This document shows, one piece after another, positions 11,979-21,926 of a DNA stretch of 64,000 bases. The stretch is from Magnetospirillum molischianum DSM 120. Lineage in GTDB: Bacteria; Pseudomonadota; Alphaproteobacteria; Rhodospirillales; Magnetospirillaceae. The translations under genes and the position numbers were made by a program. Location of the stretch: the NCBI RefSeq assembly GCF_000294655.1, contig NZ_CAHP01000054.1, forward strand, positions 21,930 to 85,929, written 5' to 3'. The notes under the pieces were generated by a model. It was given only the letters and a program-made list of their open reading frames with translations. It did not search any database and was not told the DNA's origin. Every line of letters begins with the position of its first letter. Positions within the stretch are counted from its first letter, which is position 1.

Positions 11979-12010
11979 ACGGGGCAGGGTGATACCTGCC
12001 CCGTCTTTTC
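11979..12010 (+). terminator. Terminator-like hairpin just upstream of cutA
   Basis: A perfect 10-bp stem (11979-11988 with 11995-12004, ACGGGGCAGG / CCTGCCCCGT), 6-base loop, followed on the plus strand by CTTTTCC. It ends about 20 bases before the cutA start codon, an odd position for an ordinary terminator. It could be an attenuator, the end of a short RNA, or simply a leader hairpin. The reverse strand has no U-rich tail. Confidence 0.5.
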
Positions 12011-12028
12011 CGCTGGGATCGACCGGAT

Positions 12029-12358
12029 ATGACCGCTTGTCTGCTTTACGTTACCGCCGCCAGCCACGAGGAAGCCTTGAGCCTCGGCCGTGCCCTGGTT
12101 GAGGCGCGTCTGGCCGCCTGTGCCAATGTGCTTGACGGAATGCGGTCGGTCTATCGCTGGCAGGGCGAATTGCGTGAGGATCAGGAAGTGGTTTTGATCC
12201 TGAAAACCCGCGCCGATCTGGCCGATGCGGCGACCTCGCGGCTGTGCGAATTGCACAGCTATGAATGCCCGTGCGTTGTCCGTTTGCCGATCGAGGGCGG
12301 CAATCCCGGCTTTCTTGCCTGGATTGCCGCCGAAACCGATTCTGTCACCACCGATTGA
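12029..12358 (+). CDS. cutA: Divalent-cation tolerance protein CutA
   Basis: Small trimeric CutA1 protein, 109 residues, a usual length for the family. The fold markers LLYVTAASHEEALSLGRALV, RLAACANV, YRWQGELREDQEVVLILKT and the ELHSYECPCVV segment are all present. The exact biochemical role of CutA1 is unsettled; it is linked to metal-ion tolerance. It is divergent from the dihydroorotate-dehydrogenase-like gene and converges on ispDF with only 14 bases between stops. Confidence 0.93.
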   Translation: MTACLLYVTAASHEEALSLGRALVEARLAACANVLDGMRSVYRWQGELREDQEVVLILKTRADLADAATSRLCELHSYECPCVVRLPIEGGNPGFLAWIAAETDSVTTD

Positions 12359-12372
12359 CAGAGGCGCCGTTA

Positions 12373-13524
12373 TTAGCGCGGCAGCCAGACCGAAGCGCTG
12401 GCCTGGGAGGCGATGCCTTCTGCTCGTCCGGTAAAGCCAAGCCCCTCGGTCGTGGTGGCTTTGACTGAAATCCGGCCCTGATCGATCTTCAGAATTTCGG
12501 CCAAGCGGGCCACCATCCGGGCACGGTGCGGGCCGACCTTGGGGCGCTCGCAGATCAGGGTGACGTCAACATTGACGATCCGCCCGCCTCGTGCCGCCAC
12601 CAGAGACGCGGCGTGGGCCAGGAACTGATCCGATGCGGCTCCCTTCCAGCGCGGTTCCGACGGCGGGAAATGGTGGCCGATATCGCCCGCTGAGATCGCT
12701 CCCAGCAAGGCGTCGGTCAAGGCGTGCAAACCGACATCGGCGTCGGAATGACCCAATAGACCGGCTTGGTGCGGGACTAACTCTCCACACAGCCACACGC
12801 CGTTGCCCGGTCCGAAACGGTGGACGTCATAACCGCTGCCGGTACGGATTTCCCCCGCGCCATCGAACAGTCTCCGCGCTCGTTCCAGATCGGCGGCGGT
12901 CGTGATCTTGACATTATCCTCGGCACCGGCAACCAGGGTTACCGCCAGACCGGCGCGTTCGGCGACGGCTGAATCGTCGGTCAGTTCCTCACCGATCACC
13001 GCTTTATGTGCGGACAGAATGTCGGTGTAGCGGAATCCTTGCGGCGTCTGGGCGCGGAATAGGCTGTCGCGCGAGATTGTATCGGAGACAAAACCGTCCA
13101 GGCCCCGCTTCAGCGTATCGGCGACCGGCACCACGGGCAGGGCGGCGGGGTTCGAAGCCAGGGCGGCGATAACCCGTCCAATGGTTCCCGCATCGATGAA
13201 GGGGCGGGCAGCATCGTGGATCAGGACACGTTCAGGCGCGAGATCGGCAAGGCTTTCCAGCCCGAGGCGGACGGAATCCTGACGGCTGGCACCGCCTGAC
13301 ACCGGCTCTAACAGAGCGAGTCCAGATGCGGCAATATCATAAAGCTGGCGGTCGTCGGGATGAATGACCGCTCGGACAGCGTCGATCTCGGGATTGGTGG
13401 CAAACGCGGCCAGTGTATGGCGCAGTACCATCCGTCCGGCAAGATCGTGATACTGCTTCGGCAGGTCGCCGCCGAACCTGCGACCACGCCCCGCCGCCAC
13501 CACCAGCACCACCGTTCCGCCCAT
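12373..13524 (-). CDS. ispDF: Bifunctional IspD/IspF, isoprenoid MEP pathway
   Basis: A natural fusion of 2-C-methyl-D-erythritol 4-phosphate cytidylyltransferase (IspD, residues 1 to about 222) and 2-C-methyl-D-erythritol 2,4-cyclodiphosphate synthase (IspF, about 226-383). IspD shows the CTP-binding [17 protein letters not shown] motif. IspF shows the zinc ligands Asp233 and His235 in GYDVHRFG and the [12 protein letters not shown] motif. The fusion is common in alphaproteobacteria. GGAGGA lies six bases before the ATG. Supplies IPP/DMAPP for quinones (see the men genes), carotenoids and lipid carriers. Confidence 0.96.
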   Translation of the reverse strand: MGGTVVLVVAAGRGRRFGGDLPKQYHDLAGRMVLRHTLAAFATNPEIDAVRAVIHPDDRQLYDIAASGLALLEPVSGGASRQDSVRLGLESLADLAPERVLIHDAARPFIDAGTIGRVIAALASNPAALPVVPVADTLKRGLDGFVSDTISRDSLFRAQTPQGFRYTDILSAHKAVIGEELTDDSAVAERAGLAVTLVAGAEDNVKITTAADLERARRLFDGAGEIRTGSGYDVHRFGPGNGVWLCGELVPHQAGLLGHSDADVGLHALTDALLGAISAGDIGHHFPPSEPRWKGAASDQFLAHAASLVAARGGRIVNVDVTLICERPKVGPHRARMVARLAEILKIDQGRISVKATTTEGLGFTGRAEGIASQASASVWLPR

Positions 13525-13770
13525 GATCGTCCTCCAATGGCCAAAGAGGCGTCAGCCTATGCGGCATGGGCGGGCTTGCCAAGCGACAAGGCGTTCTTAT
13601 TTCAATCACGTCCGGGTCATAGGCTGGATATGACTCTCGACAAAGATCAGAAGTCGGTGCGGAATCTGGCTTTCGCGACAGCGAAGGGATAAATATGATT
13701 TGTTGGCTATTCTGAGCCGAAGCTGCGGCCAGCGCAGGGGAGCCCCCCGACACTGTCATCACTCCGCCAG

Positions 13771-13798
13771 TTTGCACGAACCGAAAGAATGGTATAGT
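13771..13798 (+). promoter_or_regulatory. Candidate promoter abutting the 13806 start codon (possible leaderless mRNA)
   Basis: TATAGT at 13793-13798 matches five of six -10 positions, with TTTGCA at 13771-13776 sixteen bases upstream as a weak -35. Transcription would begin about 13804-13806, at or next to the ATG at 13806. No Shine-Dalgarno sequence is visible before that ATG, consistent with a leaderless message. The rest of the 281-base divergent gap (13525-13805) shows nothing else I recognise. Confidence 0.4.
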
Positions 13799-13805
13799 CG
13801 ATCCC

Positions 13806-14621
13806 ATGTCGCCGCTTATTCTTAACATCGTCGCCCTCGTCGCTCTGGTTCCGGCCGCGACGGTTTCCTTCAGGCTCCATGCTAGCCGCGATGGCCGTTT
13901 CTGGGCCGCAACCCTTCTCGCTGTCATCGCTCCGTCGATCTGGGCTGGCTGGCTAATGAGTGGGGTCTGGCTGACCAGTTTGTCGGCCGGATTGTGGGTC
14001 AGCATCGCCGGCAGTGCTGCTATGTTCGCTCTGCTGTCGGTGACGACGCCGCAGGCATGGCGCTTGGGGCCGCTCCTGATGCCGTTCCTGGCTGCCGTCG
14101 GCCTGTTGGCTTCGATGGTCAGTTGGGTCGAGGGTGCTCCGCCGCCGATGACGGGCGGCGCGAGTGCCGCTTGGGTCGATCTGCACATCATCGTTTCGGT
14201 CTTGACATACTCGCTTCTGACCGTGGCGGCAGTGGCTTCTGCTTCGATTTTCCTACAGGAGCGGGCGTTGAAGCGTAAGCGGCCGACTGCCTTGACCCGG
14301 CTGTTGCCCAGTGTCGCCGATGCCGAGCGGATGTCCGGGCGCTTGCTGCTCGACAGTGAAGTCGTTCTTGGGCTGGGGCTACTCACCGGACTGGCCCTAC
14401 ATTACGTCGAGACCGGGTCTTTCGTCACCTTCGAGCACAAGGCCCTGCTGTCGTTGCTGGCCTTTGTCCTGATCGGCATGCTGCTGATTGGCCACCGCAT
14501 CTGTGGCGTGCGCGGCCGTCTCGCCGCGCGAGTGGTTCTGGTTGCCTATCTTCTCCTCACATTGGCCTATCCCGGCGTGAAGTTCGTGCAGCAGGTGCTG
14601 TTGACCTCACCGCTGGGCTGA
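13806..14621 (+). CDS. CcsA/YpjD-family cytochrome c assembly-like membrane protein
   Basis: A 271-residue polytopic inner-membrane protein with about eight hydrophobic segments. The central WVDLHIIVSVLTYSLLTVAAV with a conserved-type histidine and the terminal LTLAYPGVKFVQQ fit the YpjD/CcsA-like branch of the cytochrome c assembly superfamily. It lacks a clear tryptophan-rich WxWD haem-handling motif, so a role in cytochrome c maturation is not proven. No ribosome site precedes the ATG; a -10-like box sits 8 bases upstream. dusB follows after 66 bases. Confidence 0.8.
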   Translation: MSPLILNIVALVALVPAATVSFRLHASRDGRFWAATLLAVIAPSIWAGWLMSGVWLTSLSAGLWVSIAGSAAMFALLSVTTPQAWRLGPLLMPFLAAVGLLASMVSWVEGAPPPMTGGASAAWVDLHIIVSVLTYSLLTVAAVASASIFLQERALKRKRPTALTRLLPSVADAERMSGRLLLDSEVVLGLGLLTGLALHYVETGSFVTFEHKALLSLLAFVLIGMLLIGHRICGVRGRLAARVVLVAYLLLTLAYPGVKFVQQVLLTSPLG

Positions 14622-14644
14622 TTCAGCCCCCGGCTCTGCGGTTT

Positions 14645-14690
14645 TTGACGTTGCGCCGGGGGACATCTGCATAATAAATATGCACAGATG
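14645..14690 (+). promoter_or_regulatory. Candidate promoter and imperfect dyad overlapping the dusB start codon
   Basis: TTGACG at 14645-14650 and CATAAT at 14670-14675 (spacing 19) resemble a sigma-70 promoter whose start point would fall about 14682-14685, only a few bases before the ATG at 14688. No Shine-Dalgarno lies in between. The same bases form a dyad: CATCTGCATA at 14664-14673 pairs with TATGCACAGATG at 14679-14690, apart from a two-base bulge, so the right arm covers the start codon. It could be an operator, an mRNA hairpin or chance. Confidence 0.4.
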
Positions 14691-15698
14691 ATGTGCACCC
14701 GCTTCCCCTCGTCCCTTACCGTCGGATCTGTCACCCTCGACAATGCCGTGATTCTGGCACCGATGGCGGGAGTGACCGATCTCCCCACCCGCCGTTTGGC
14801 TCGCCGTCTAGGTGCTGGCCTCGTCGTCTCGGAAATGATCGCCAGCCAAGCGATGATTCGCCAGAACCGCCAGACGATGCGCATGGCCAGTCATGAGTCC
14901 GTCGATCAGCCAACCTCGGTCCAGCTTGCCGGATGCGAGCCCGAGGCGATGGCCGAAGCTGCCCGGCTCAACCAGGACATGGGAGCCGCCATTATCGACA
15001 TCAACATGGGATGTCCGGTCAAGAAGGTGGCGGTCAAAGGAGAATCCGGCGCCGCCCTTATGAAAGATGAAGTGCTGGCAGGACGGTTGATGGAGGCGGT
15101 GGTTCGCGCCGTCGATCTGCCTGTGACGCTGAAAATGCGGATGGGGTGGGATCAGACCTGCCTCAATGCGCCTCGACTGGCCCGAATCGCCGAGGAAAGC
15201 GGTATCCGAATGGTCACCGTCCACGGACGGACCCGCAGCCAGATGTATGGCGGTCGGGCAGATTGGGCATTTATCGGCGAAGTTAAACGCGCGGTGTCGA
15301 TTCCGGTGATCGGCAATGGTGACGTTTGCAGCATAGAGGACGCGATCAGCTTGTTTGAGCTTTCCGGTGCCGATGGCGTAATGATCGGCCGGGGGAGCAT
15401 GGGGCGGCCATGGTTGCCGGGGCAGGTGGGGCATTTTCTTGCCACCGGCGAACGGCGTCCTGATCCCTCGATAGCGGAATTGTACGAAATCGTGATGGAT
15501 CATTTCGAGGCTTTGCTGGTGCATTACGGAACGATTTCGGGCGTGCGCAACGCCCGCAAGCATCTCGCCTGGTACTCCCGTGGATTGCCGGGGTCGGCCG
15601 AGTTTCGCGCCGGGATCAATCGGCTGGACGATCCTGACGCGGTGCGCCGTGCCCTTGCCGAATTTTTCGGCTCGTTGGCAGGAAAGGTGGCCGCTTGA
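14688..15698 (+). CDS. dusB: tRNA-dihydrouridine synthase DusB (NifR3)
   Basis: FMN enzyme that reduces specific uridines in the tRNA D-loop. 336 residues in a TIM barrel: [18 protein letters not shown] near the N-terminus, the catalytic Cys109 in [14 protein letters not shown], and [12 protein letters not shown] plus NGDVCS binding loops. Historically called nifR3 because it heads the ntrBC operon in alphaproteobacteria, exactly as here. The stop and the ntrB start overlap (TGATG). Tandem ATGs at 14688 and 14691 are both possible starts. Confidence 0.95.
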   Translation: MMCTRFPSSLTVGSVTLDNAVILAPMAGVTDLPTRRLARRLGAGLVVSEMIASQAMIRQNRQTMRMASHESVDQPTSVQLAGCEPEAMAEAARLNQDMGAAIIDINMGCPVKKVAVKGESGAALMKDEVLAGRLMEAVVRAVDLPVTLKMRMGWDQTCLNAPRLARIAEESGIRMVTVHGRTRSQMYGGRADWAFIGEVKRAVSIPVIGNGDVCSIEDAISLFELSGADGVMIGRGSMGRPWLPGQVGHFLATGERRPDPSIAELYEIVMDHFEALLVHYGTISGVRNARKHLAWYSRGLPGSAEFRAGINRLDDPDAVRRALAEFFGSLAGKVAA

Positions 15699-16831
15699 TG
15701 GCCCTCCCTACCATTGCCGCGCCAAGACGCCGTGTCAGCGGCACCACCTTCGACCCTGACGTCATTTTGAACGCGTTGAGCGCTGCCGTGTTGGCGGTCG
15801 ATGGAGACAATATTATCCGCTTCGCCAATGGTGGAGCGGAGCAATTGTTCGCCTGCGGGGCCGCGTGGTTGTGCGGCCATCCCACCAGCGAATTCTTGCC
15901 ACCGGATTCGCCAGTTTTGGCGTTGATCGCCCAGGCGCGCGGCGACGGCAATTCCGTTGCTGAATATGGTGTGGTGCTTGACACCCCTCGCACTGGTCAC
16001 CGCATCGTCAGCGTCCAGGTTTCTCCTATCGCCGAACAGGCGAGGGCTGTGGTGGTCAGCCTGCATGAGCAATCGATCGCCCTGAAGATCGGCGCTCATC
16101 TGACCAGCCGCAATGCCGCACGTTCAGTGACAGCGATGGCGTCTATCCTGGCTCACGAGGTAAAGAATCCGCTGTCAGGAATTCGTGGTGCCGCTCAGTT
16201 GCTTGAGCAGAACGCCAACGAAGACGACCGGGTTCTGACACAGTTGATCTGTGACGAGGCAGACCGCATCGTCGCCCTGGTCGATCGGATGGAGGCGTTT
16301 TCCGATAATCCGACCGCCGTGCGTGATCCGGTCAACCTGCATCAGGTTCTGGAGCATGTCCGCCGCATCGCCGTGGCTGGATTCGCCCGCCAAATTCGTA
16401 TCGTAGAGCATTATGACCCCTCGCTGCCTCCAGCCCAGGGCGATCGCGATCAGCTGATCCAGGTCTTCTTGAATCTGGTCAAGAATGCATCTGAAGCGGT
16501 GCCCGAGGAAGGGGGGGAGATCATCCTTTCTACCGGCTATCAGCATGGTGTGCGGCTGGCGTTGCCAGGCGGCAACGAAGTCAAGCGTCACCTGCCGTTG
16601 GTGGTCAGCATTCAAGATAACGGTCCCGGCATCCCCGACGATCTGCGCCCCAATCTGTTCGACGCCTTTGTCACCACCAAAACCACCGGAACCGGATTGG
16701 GATTGGCGTTGGTGGCGAAAATCGTTGACGACCATGGTGGTGTGATCGAGTTCGACAGCCAGCCCCGGCGGACGATTTTCCGGGTGTTGTTGCCGATGGT
16801 CCTGGACGGCGAAAGCAAGGAAACCGAATGA
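15698..16831 (+). CDS. ntrB: Nitrogen-regulation sensor kinase/phosphatase NtrB
   Basis: Cytoplasmic histidine kinase/phosphatase that controls NtrC according to nitrogen status, normally through PII proteins. 377 residues: PAS domain at about 20-110, dimerisation/phosphoacceptor helix with His153 in [15 protein letters not shown], and a GHKL ATPase domain with N-box ([12 protein letters not shown]) and G boxes ([16 protein letters not shown]). The ATG at 15698 is used instead of the overlapping TTG three bases earlier. Overlaps ntrC by four bases. Confidence 0.96.
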   Translation: MALPTIAAPRRRVSGTTFDPDVILNALSAAVLAVDGDNIIRFANGGAEQLFACGAAWLCGHPTSEFLPPDSPVLALIAQARGDGNSVAEYGVVLDTPRTGHRIVSVQVSPIAEQARAVVVSLHEQSIALKIGAHLTSRNAARSVTAMASILAHEVKNPLSGIRGAAQLLEQNANEDDRVLTQLICDEADRIVALVDRMEAFSDNPTAVRDPVNLHQVLEHVRRIAVAGFARQIRIVEHYDPSLPPAQGDRDQLIQVFLNLVKNASEAVPEEGGEIILSTGYQHGVRLALPGGNEVKRHLPLVVSIQDNGPGIPDDLRPNLFDAFVTTKTTGTGLGLALVAKIVDDHGGVIEFDSQPRRTIFRVLLPMVLDGESKETE

Positions 16832-18282
16832 CCATGTCTACCACCGCTACCATTTTGGTGGCTGACGACGATCGAGGCATCCGTACCGTGTTGTCCCAGG
16901 CCCTGGGTCGGGCCGGCTATGAGGTGCGGACGACCGGAAATGCCTCGACCTTGTGGCGCTGGGTGTCGGAAGGTGAGGGCGATCTGGTTATCACCGACGT
17001 GGTGATGCCGGACGAGAACGGACTCGACCTGCTGCCTCGGATCAAGAAGATCCGCCCTGATCTGCGCATCATCGTGATGAGTGCCCAGAACACCCTGTTG
17101 ACCGCGGTCAAAGCGACTCAGCGCGGTGCCTTCGAATATATGCCGAAGCCGTTCGATCTAAAGGAACTGGTCGCGGTGGTGAGCCGCGCTTTGTCCACGC
17201 CGCGTGCCGCTTCGTCCGAGATCGCCCAGGACGAGGATGAAGAGAAGCTGCCGCTGATTGGCCGTTCGTCAGCGATGCAGGAAATTTACCGAACCCTGGC
17301 TCGGCTGATGGGAACCGACCTGACGGTGATGATCACCGGCGAGTCCGGCACGGGCAAGGAATTGGTGGCTCGTGCGTTGCACGATTACGGTAAACGCCGT
17401 AACGGTCCCTTTGTTGCCATCAACATGGCGGCAATTCCGCGTGAATTGATCGAGAGCGAATTGTTCGGCCATGAGAAGGGGGCGTTCACCGGCGCGACCC
17501 AGCGTGCCGCCGGGCGGTTCGAGCAGGCCGAGGGGGGGACTCTGTTCCTCGATGAAATCGGTGATATGCCTCCCGAGGCTCAGACCCGGCTGCTTCGCGT
17601 TCTCCAGGAAGGTGAGTACACCACCGTTGGCGGGCGTGTACCGATCCGCGCCAATGTCCGCATTGTCGCCGCCACTCATCGCGACCTGACCCAGCTGATC
17701 CGCCAGGGACTGTTCCGCGAGGATCTTTTCTATCGCTTGAACGTGGTGCCGATCCGACTCCCGCCGCTGCGCGAGCGTGGCGAGGATATCCCTGAACTTA
17801 TCCGCCACTTCTTGGCCCTGGCCGGATCGGAAGGCTTGCCGACCAAGACGATCGATTCCCATGCGATGGAGCGTTTGAAGCGGCATCGCTGGCCCGGCAA
17901 TGTCCGCGAGTTGGAGAATCTGGTCCGCCGTCTTGCTGCGCTTTATTCGCAGGAAGTGATCGGAATCGACGTGATCGAAGCCGAACTGGCTGGAGGTGCG
18001 CCTCCGGCCGATACAATCGGCGCCGGAATCGAAGGGGAAGGGCTGTCGGCGACGGTTGAGCGCCACTTGCGCGATTATTTCGCTAATCATGGCGATGGGC
18101 TCCCTCCCGCGGGTGTGTATGATCGGGTGGTGCGAGAGGTGGAAAAACCGCTAATCTCGATTGCTCTTGAGGCTACTCGTGGCAACCAGATCAAGGCAGC
18201 TCAGTTGTTGGGTCTTAATCGCAATACGTTGCGCAAAAAAATCCGCGACCTGGAGTTGCAGGTCAGCCGCACCCTGAAATGA
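16828..18282 (+). CDS. ntrC: Nitrogen-regulation response regulator NtrC
   Basis: Sigma-54-dependent activator of nitrogen assimilation genes. 484 residues: receiver domain with phospho-acceptor Asp57 (ITDVVMP) and Lys107 (MPKPFD), AAA+ domain with Walker A GESGTGKE at 171-178, an intact GAFTGA sigma-54 contact loop at 218-223 and Walker B (LFLDEIGD), then a Fis-type helix-turn-helix at the C-terminus ([19 protein letters not shown]). Overlaps ntrB and ntrY by four bases on each side. Confidence 0.97.
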   Translation: MTMSTTATILVADDDRGIRTVLSQALGRAGYEVRTTGNASTLWRWVSEGEGDLVITDVVMPDENGLDLLPRIKKIRPDLRIIVMSAQNTLLTAVKATQRGAFEYMPKPFDLKELVAVVSRALSTPRAASSEIAQDEDEEKLPLIGRSSAMQEIYRTLARLMGTDLTVMITGESGTGKELVARALHDYGKRRNGPFVAINMAAIPRELIESELFGHEKGAFTGATQRAAGRFEQAEGGTLFLDEIGDMPPEAQTRLLRVLQEGEYTTVGGRVPIRANVRIVAATHRDLTQLIRQGLFREDLFYRLNVVPIRLPPLRERGEDIPELIRHFLALAGSEGLPTKTIDSHAMERLKRHRWPGNVRELENLVRRLAALYSQEVIGIDVIEAELAGGAPPADTIGAGIEGEGLSATVERHLRDYFANHGDGLPPAGVYDRVVREVEKPLISIALEATRGNQIKAAQLLGLNRNTLRKKIRDLELQVSRTLK

Positions 18283-20540
18283 TGGAAGGCGACGCGATGG
18301 TGCCGGAGCGACACGAATCCGCCCGTCGTTTCGGTTCGTGGGTGCGGCAGACCGACCTGCCTCACCTGTTGGCCTATGGTTTGACTCTGGCCACGATCCC
18401 ATCGGTGATTGCCACCATCTGGGTTCTGGCCGATGCCGGTATCGCTCAGCCCGACCCTCATACCGTGCAGATTCTGCTCGGTCTCGATTGTGTCCTGCTG
18501 CTGGCGCTTGGGGCTGTGGTCGGGTTCCGGGTGCTCGAAGTGATGCGAGCCCGCCGTAGCGGTTCGTCGGGGTCGCGGCTTCATCTGCGCTTCATCGTGC
18601 TGTTCGCGCTGGTAGCAGTGACTCCTTCGGCCCTGATGTCGGTGGGGTCGGCGGTCTTCTTCCGGTATGGCTTGGAAAGCTGGTTTTCGGAGCGGGTTCG
18701 TACCGCGCTTCAGGCCTCTCTGGAGGTTGCCCACGCTTATCTGGAAGAGCATAAGCAAATCATCGGCGGCGATGCCCTGGCGATGGCCAACGACATCAAC
18801 CGCGAGGGGCCGATGCTGATGCGCTCGCCCCCACATTTTTCGCAATTCGTGGCGACCCAGGCAGCGGTACGCGGGTTGACCGAAGCGATCGTGTTCGACG
18901 GGCGCGGTACCATTTTGGCCCGATCTGGGCTGATCTTCGCCGTCGAAGCCAATATCGACCAGATTCCCCAATGGGCTTTCGATAAGGCCCGAGCCGGGGA
19001 TGTTGCCGTGCTGACCGGCGGAGGGGAAGACCGGGTGCGGGCACTGGTCCAGGTGCCAGGCTTGTTCGGCGATACCTTTCTGTTCGTCGGGCGGTTTGTC
19101 GATCCCAAGGTGATCGGCCACATGGAGCAAACTTCGGCGGCCGTTGCTCAGTACGAACGATTGGAAGGGCGCCGATCCGGGCTGGAAACCGCATTTTCTC
19201 TGGTGTTCGGGATGGTGGCCCTTCTGCTGGTACTGACCTCGGTACGGGTCGGCCTGATGATGGCTACCCGGTTGGCAACGCCGATTGTACGGTTGATCGA
19301 CGCCGCCGAGAGGGTGCGCTCGGGCGATCTCCACGCCCGCGTCAGCGAGGAGAACGCCACCGATGAGGTCGGTCTTTTATCCCGTGCTTTCAATCGGATG
19401 ACCGATCAGCTTTCCAGCCAGCGTCAGGATCTGATGGATGCCAACCGCGAGCTGGACGAGCGCCGACGCTTTACCGAAACGGTCTTGGCCGGTGTCTCTG
19501 CTGGCGTGATCGGCCTCGATAGCCAGGGACGAATTCATCTGCCGAATCGTTCCGCGAGCGAGTTGGTCGGATTGTCGTTGGAAGAGCATATCGGCGAGGA
19601 TCTGCATCAGGTTCTGCCCGAACTGGCCGAGGCGGTTGACGAAGTTGCCCGCCGTCCCGACCGACTGCTTCAGCGTGAGGTAAGGCTGTCTCCTCCCGGC
19701 GAGCGGTCGCGAATCTTGCTGGTCAGTGTCGCTGCCGAGAATTTAGACGGCGAAACCGTCGGTTTCGTCGTTACGTTCGATGATATTACTGAATTGGTTT
19801 CCGCCCAGCGCAAGGCTGCCTGGGCCGATGTTGCCCGCCGGATCGCCCACGAGATCAAGAACCCGCTGACTCCGATCCAATTGTCGGCGGAACGGCTGAA
19901 GCGCAAATATTTAAAGGAGATCGGTAGCGATCCTGATACGTTCGTTCAGCTGACCGATACCATCGTTCGCCAAGTGGGGGATATCGGGCGGATGGTCGAT
20001 GAATTCTCGTCTTTTGCCCGGATGCCAGCCCCACAGATGAAGCCTGACGACCTCAGTAATATCTGCCGTCAGGCGATGTTCCTGCAACGAACTGGAGCGC
20101 CCGAAATCTCCTTCGAGAATCAGATTCCCGATCAGCCGGTGCCGATCACCGCTGATGGACGGCTGATCGGACAGGCACTGACCAACCTGCTGAAAAATGC
20201 GGTCGAGGCAGTGCGGGGGCGAGACGACCAGACGATTCCAGGGCGGATCGTGATGCGTCTGCGACAGGAGACAGAGAGAACCGTGATCGAGGTCGAAGAC
20301 AACGGCCGTGGATTGCCGCGTGAAAATCGTGAGCGGCTGACCGAGCCTTATGTCACCACCCGGACCAAGGGTACCGGATTAGGTCTTGCTATCGTCAAGA
20401 AGATCATGGAAGACCATGGGGGTGATCTGTATCTTGAAGACGCGCTGGAAGGGGGGGCGCGGGTCGGTCTGATCTTTCCGGCAACCGAGCCGCCACCATC
20501 TCAATCCTCCGGTGACAAGACGGTAGTTCATGGCGCATGA
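18279..20540 (+). CDS. ntrY: Membrane sensor histidine kinase NtrY
   Basis: Sensor of the second two-component pair, NtrY/NtrX, implicated in alphaproteobacteria in nitrogen, redox and envelope responses. 753 residues: N-terminal membrane segments at about 28-50, 60-85 and 100-130, a periplasmic or loop region, a further membrane segment near 310-330, HAMP (about 330-385), PAS (about 400-500), phosphoacceptor His524 in [15 protein letters not shown], and a GHKL ATPase domain with DNGRGLP and [10 protein letters not shown] boxes. The stop lies 11 bases inside ntrX, so the two are tightly coupled. Confidence 0.95.
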   Translation: MMEGDAMVPERHESARRFGSWVRQTDLPHLLAYGLTLATIPSVIATIWVLADAGIAQPDPHTVQILLGLDCVLLLALGAVVGFRVLEVMRARRSGSSGSRLHLRFIVLFALVAVTPSALMSVGSAVFFRYGLESWFSERVRTALQASLEVAHAYLEEHKQIIGGDALAMANDINREGPMLMRSPPHFSQFVATQAAVRGLTEAIVFDGRGTILARSGLIFAVEANIDQIPQWAFDKARAGDVAVLTGGGEDRVRALVQVPGLFGDTFLFVGRFVDPKVIGHMEQTSAAVAQYERLEGRRSGLETAFSLVFGMVALLLVLTSVRVGLMMATRLATPIVRLIDAAERVRSGDLHARVSEENATDEVGLLSRAFNRMTDQLSSQRQDLMDANRELDERRRFTETVLAGVSAGVIGLDSQGRIHLPNRSASELVGLSLEEHIGEDLHQVLPELAEAVDEVARRPDRLLQREVRLSPPGERSRILLVSVAAENLDGETVGFVVTFDDITELVSAQRKAAWADVARRIAHEIKNPLTPIQLSAERLKRKYLKEIGSDPDTFVQLTDTIVRQVGDIGRMVDEFSSFARMPAPQMKPDDLSNICRQAMFLQRTGAPEISFENQIPDQPVPITADGRLIGQALTNLLKNAVEAVRGRDDQTIPGRIVMRLRQETERTVIEVEDNGRGLPRENRERLTEPYVTTRTKGTGLGLAIVKKIMEDHGGDLYLEDALEGGARVGLIFPATEPPPSQSSGDKTVVHGA

Positions 20541-21924
20541 CATCCTGATCGTCGATGATGAGGCCGATATTCGTGTCCTTATCGCCGGCATTCTCGAGGA
20601 CGAGGGGCACAGTACCCGCGAGGCTGCAAACGCCGACGAGGCGCTGGAGCGGATACGTGCCCGCCGTCCCTCTCTGGTGATCCAAGACATCTGGCTCCAG
20701 GGGTCTCGCCTTGACGGGCTGGGTGTGCTCGACGAGATCAAGCGCGAACATCCCGACGTTCCCGTCGTGATGATATCCGGGCACGGTACCATCGAGACCG
20801 CCGTGCAGGCGATCAAGCAGGGTGCTTATGACTTCATTGAGAAGCCATTCAAGGCCGACCGGCTGTTGCTGGTGGTTGATCGCGCCATCGAATCCGCTCG
20901 GCTGAAGCGTGAGAACCAAGAGTTACGGGTTCGCTCCGGTTCAACCGGCGATTTGGTTGGAATCTCGCCTGCTTTGGTGCAAATCCGCCAGACGATCGAG
21001 CGGGTTGCGCCCACCAATTCGCGGGTGTTGATCACAGGACCGGCTGGGTCGGGCAAGGAAGTGGCGGCCCGGATGATCCACGCTCATTCGCGTCGGACCG
21101 AAGGACCGTTCGTCGTGGTCAATTGCGCCGCGATGCACCCGGATCGGATGGAAATCGAGTTGTTCGGCACCGAATACGGTGCCGATGGCTCCACATCTCC
21201 ACGTAAAATCGGCACGTTCGAGCAGGCTCATAGCGGCACCCTGCTATTGGATGAAGTCGCCGACATGCCGTTGGAGACTCAAGGCAAGATTGTCCGCGTC
21301 CTTCAGGATCAGACCTTCGAGCGGGTCGGTGGCGGTAAACGGGTCGAGGTCGATGTCCGGGTGATCGCCACCACCAACCGCGATCTGCAATCCGAAATGA
21401 TCGCCGGCCATTTCCGCGAGGATTTGTTCTACCGTCTCAACGTCGTTCCGATCCGGATGCCAGCCCTGCGTGACGGCAAGGAGGATATCCCTCTTCTGGC
21501 CCGTCAGTTCATGCAGCTGGCGGCGCAATTGGCCGGGGTGCCGCCGCGTCCATTGGGTGAAGACGCCCTTGCGGCGCTTCAGGCCTATGATTGGCCGGGC
21601 AATGTACGTCAATTACGCAATGCGATCGACTGGCTGCTGATCATGGCGCCCGGCGACTGGCGCGACCCGGTGCGGGCCGATATGCTGCCGAGTGAGATCG
21701 GTGCGATTACCCCCGCCGTTCTACGCTGGGAAAAATCGAGCGAAATCATGACGCTTCCCCTGCGTGAGGCCCGCGAATTGTTCGAGCGGGAATATCTGTT
21801 AGCCCAGGTCAATCGATTTGCTGGCAATATCTCACGCACCGCCGCCTTTGTCGGTATGGAGCGTTCGGCCTTACACCGGAAGTTAAAGCTTCTCGGAATT
21901 AATACCGACGAAAAGGTGCGTTAA
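20530..21924 (+). CDS. ntrX: Response regulator NtrX lacking the GAFTGA motif
   Basis: Partner regulator of NtrY, 464 residues: receiver with phospho-acceptor Asp53 (VIQDIWL), AAA+ domain with a modified Walker A (GPAGSGKE) and Walker B (LLLDEVAD), and a C-terminal Fis-like helix-turn-helix (ISRTAAFVGMERSALHRKL). Where sigma-54 activators carry GAFTGA, this protein reads GTEYGADGSTSPRK (about 213-226). I recall alphaproteobacterial NtrX proteins commonly lacking this loop, which suggests regulation without sigma-54 contact. Starts inside the 3' end of ntrY. Confidence 0.94.
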   Translation: MAHDILIVDDEADIRVLIAGILEDEGHSTREAANADEALERIRARRPSLVIQDIWLQGSRLDGLGVLDEIKREHPDVPVVMISGHGTIETAVQAIKQGAYDFIEKPFKADRLLLVVDRAIESARLKRENQELRVRSGSTGDLVGISPALVQIRQTIERVAPTNSRVLITGPAGSGKEVAARMIHAHSRRTEGPFVVVNCAAMHPDRMEIELFGTEYGADGSTSPRKIGTFEQAHSGTLLLDEVADMPLETQGKIVRVLQDQTFERVGGGKRVEVDVRVIATTNRDLQSEMIAGHFREDLFYRLNVVPIRMPALRDGKEDIPLLARQFMQLAAQLAGVPPRPLGEDALAALQAYDWPGNVRQLRNAIDWLLIMAPGDWRDPVRADMLPSEIGAITPAVLRWEKSSEIMTLPLREARELFEREYLLAQVNRFAGNISRTAAFVGMERSALHRKLKLLGINTDEKVR

Positions 21925-21926
21925 CG

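Noticed and set aside
11793-12032. Plus-strand small frames upstream of and overlapping cutA
   Set aside because: Overlapping frames with no ribosome site, no hydrophobic or domain signal, and composition of random G+C-rich DNA.
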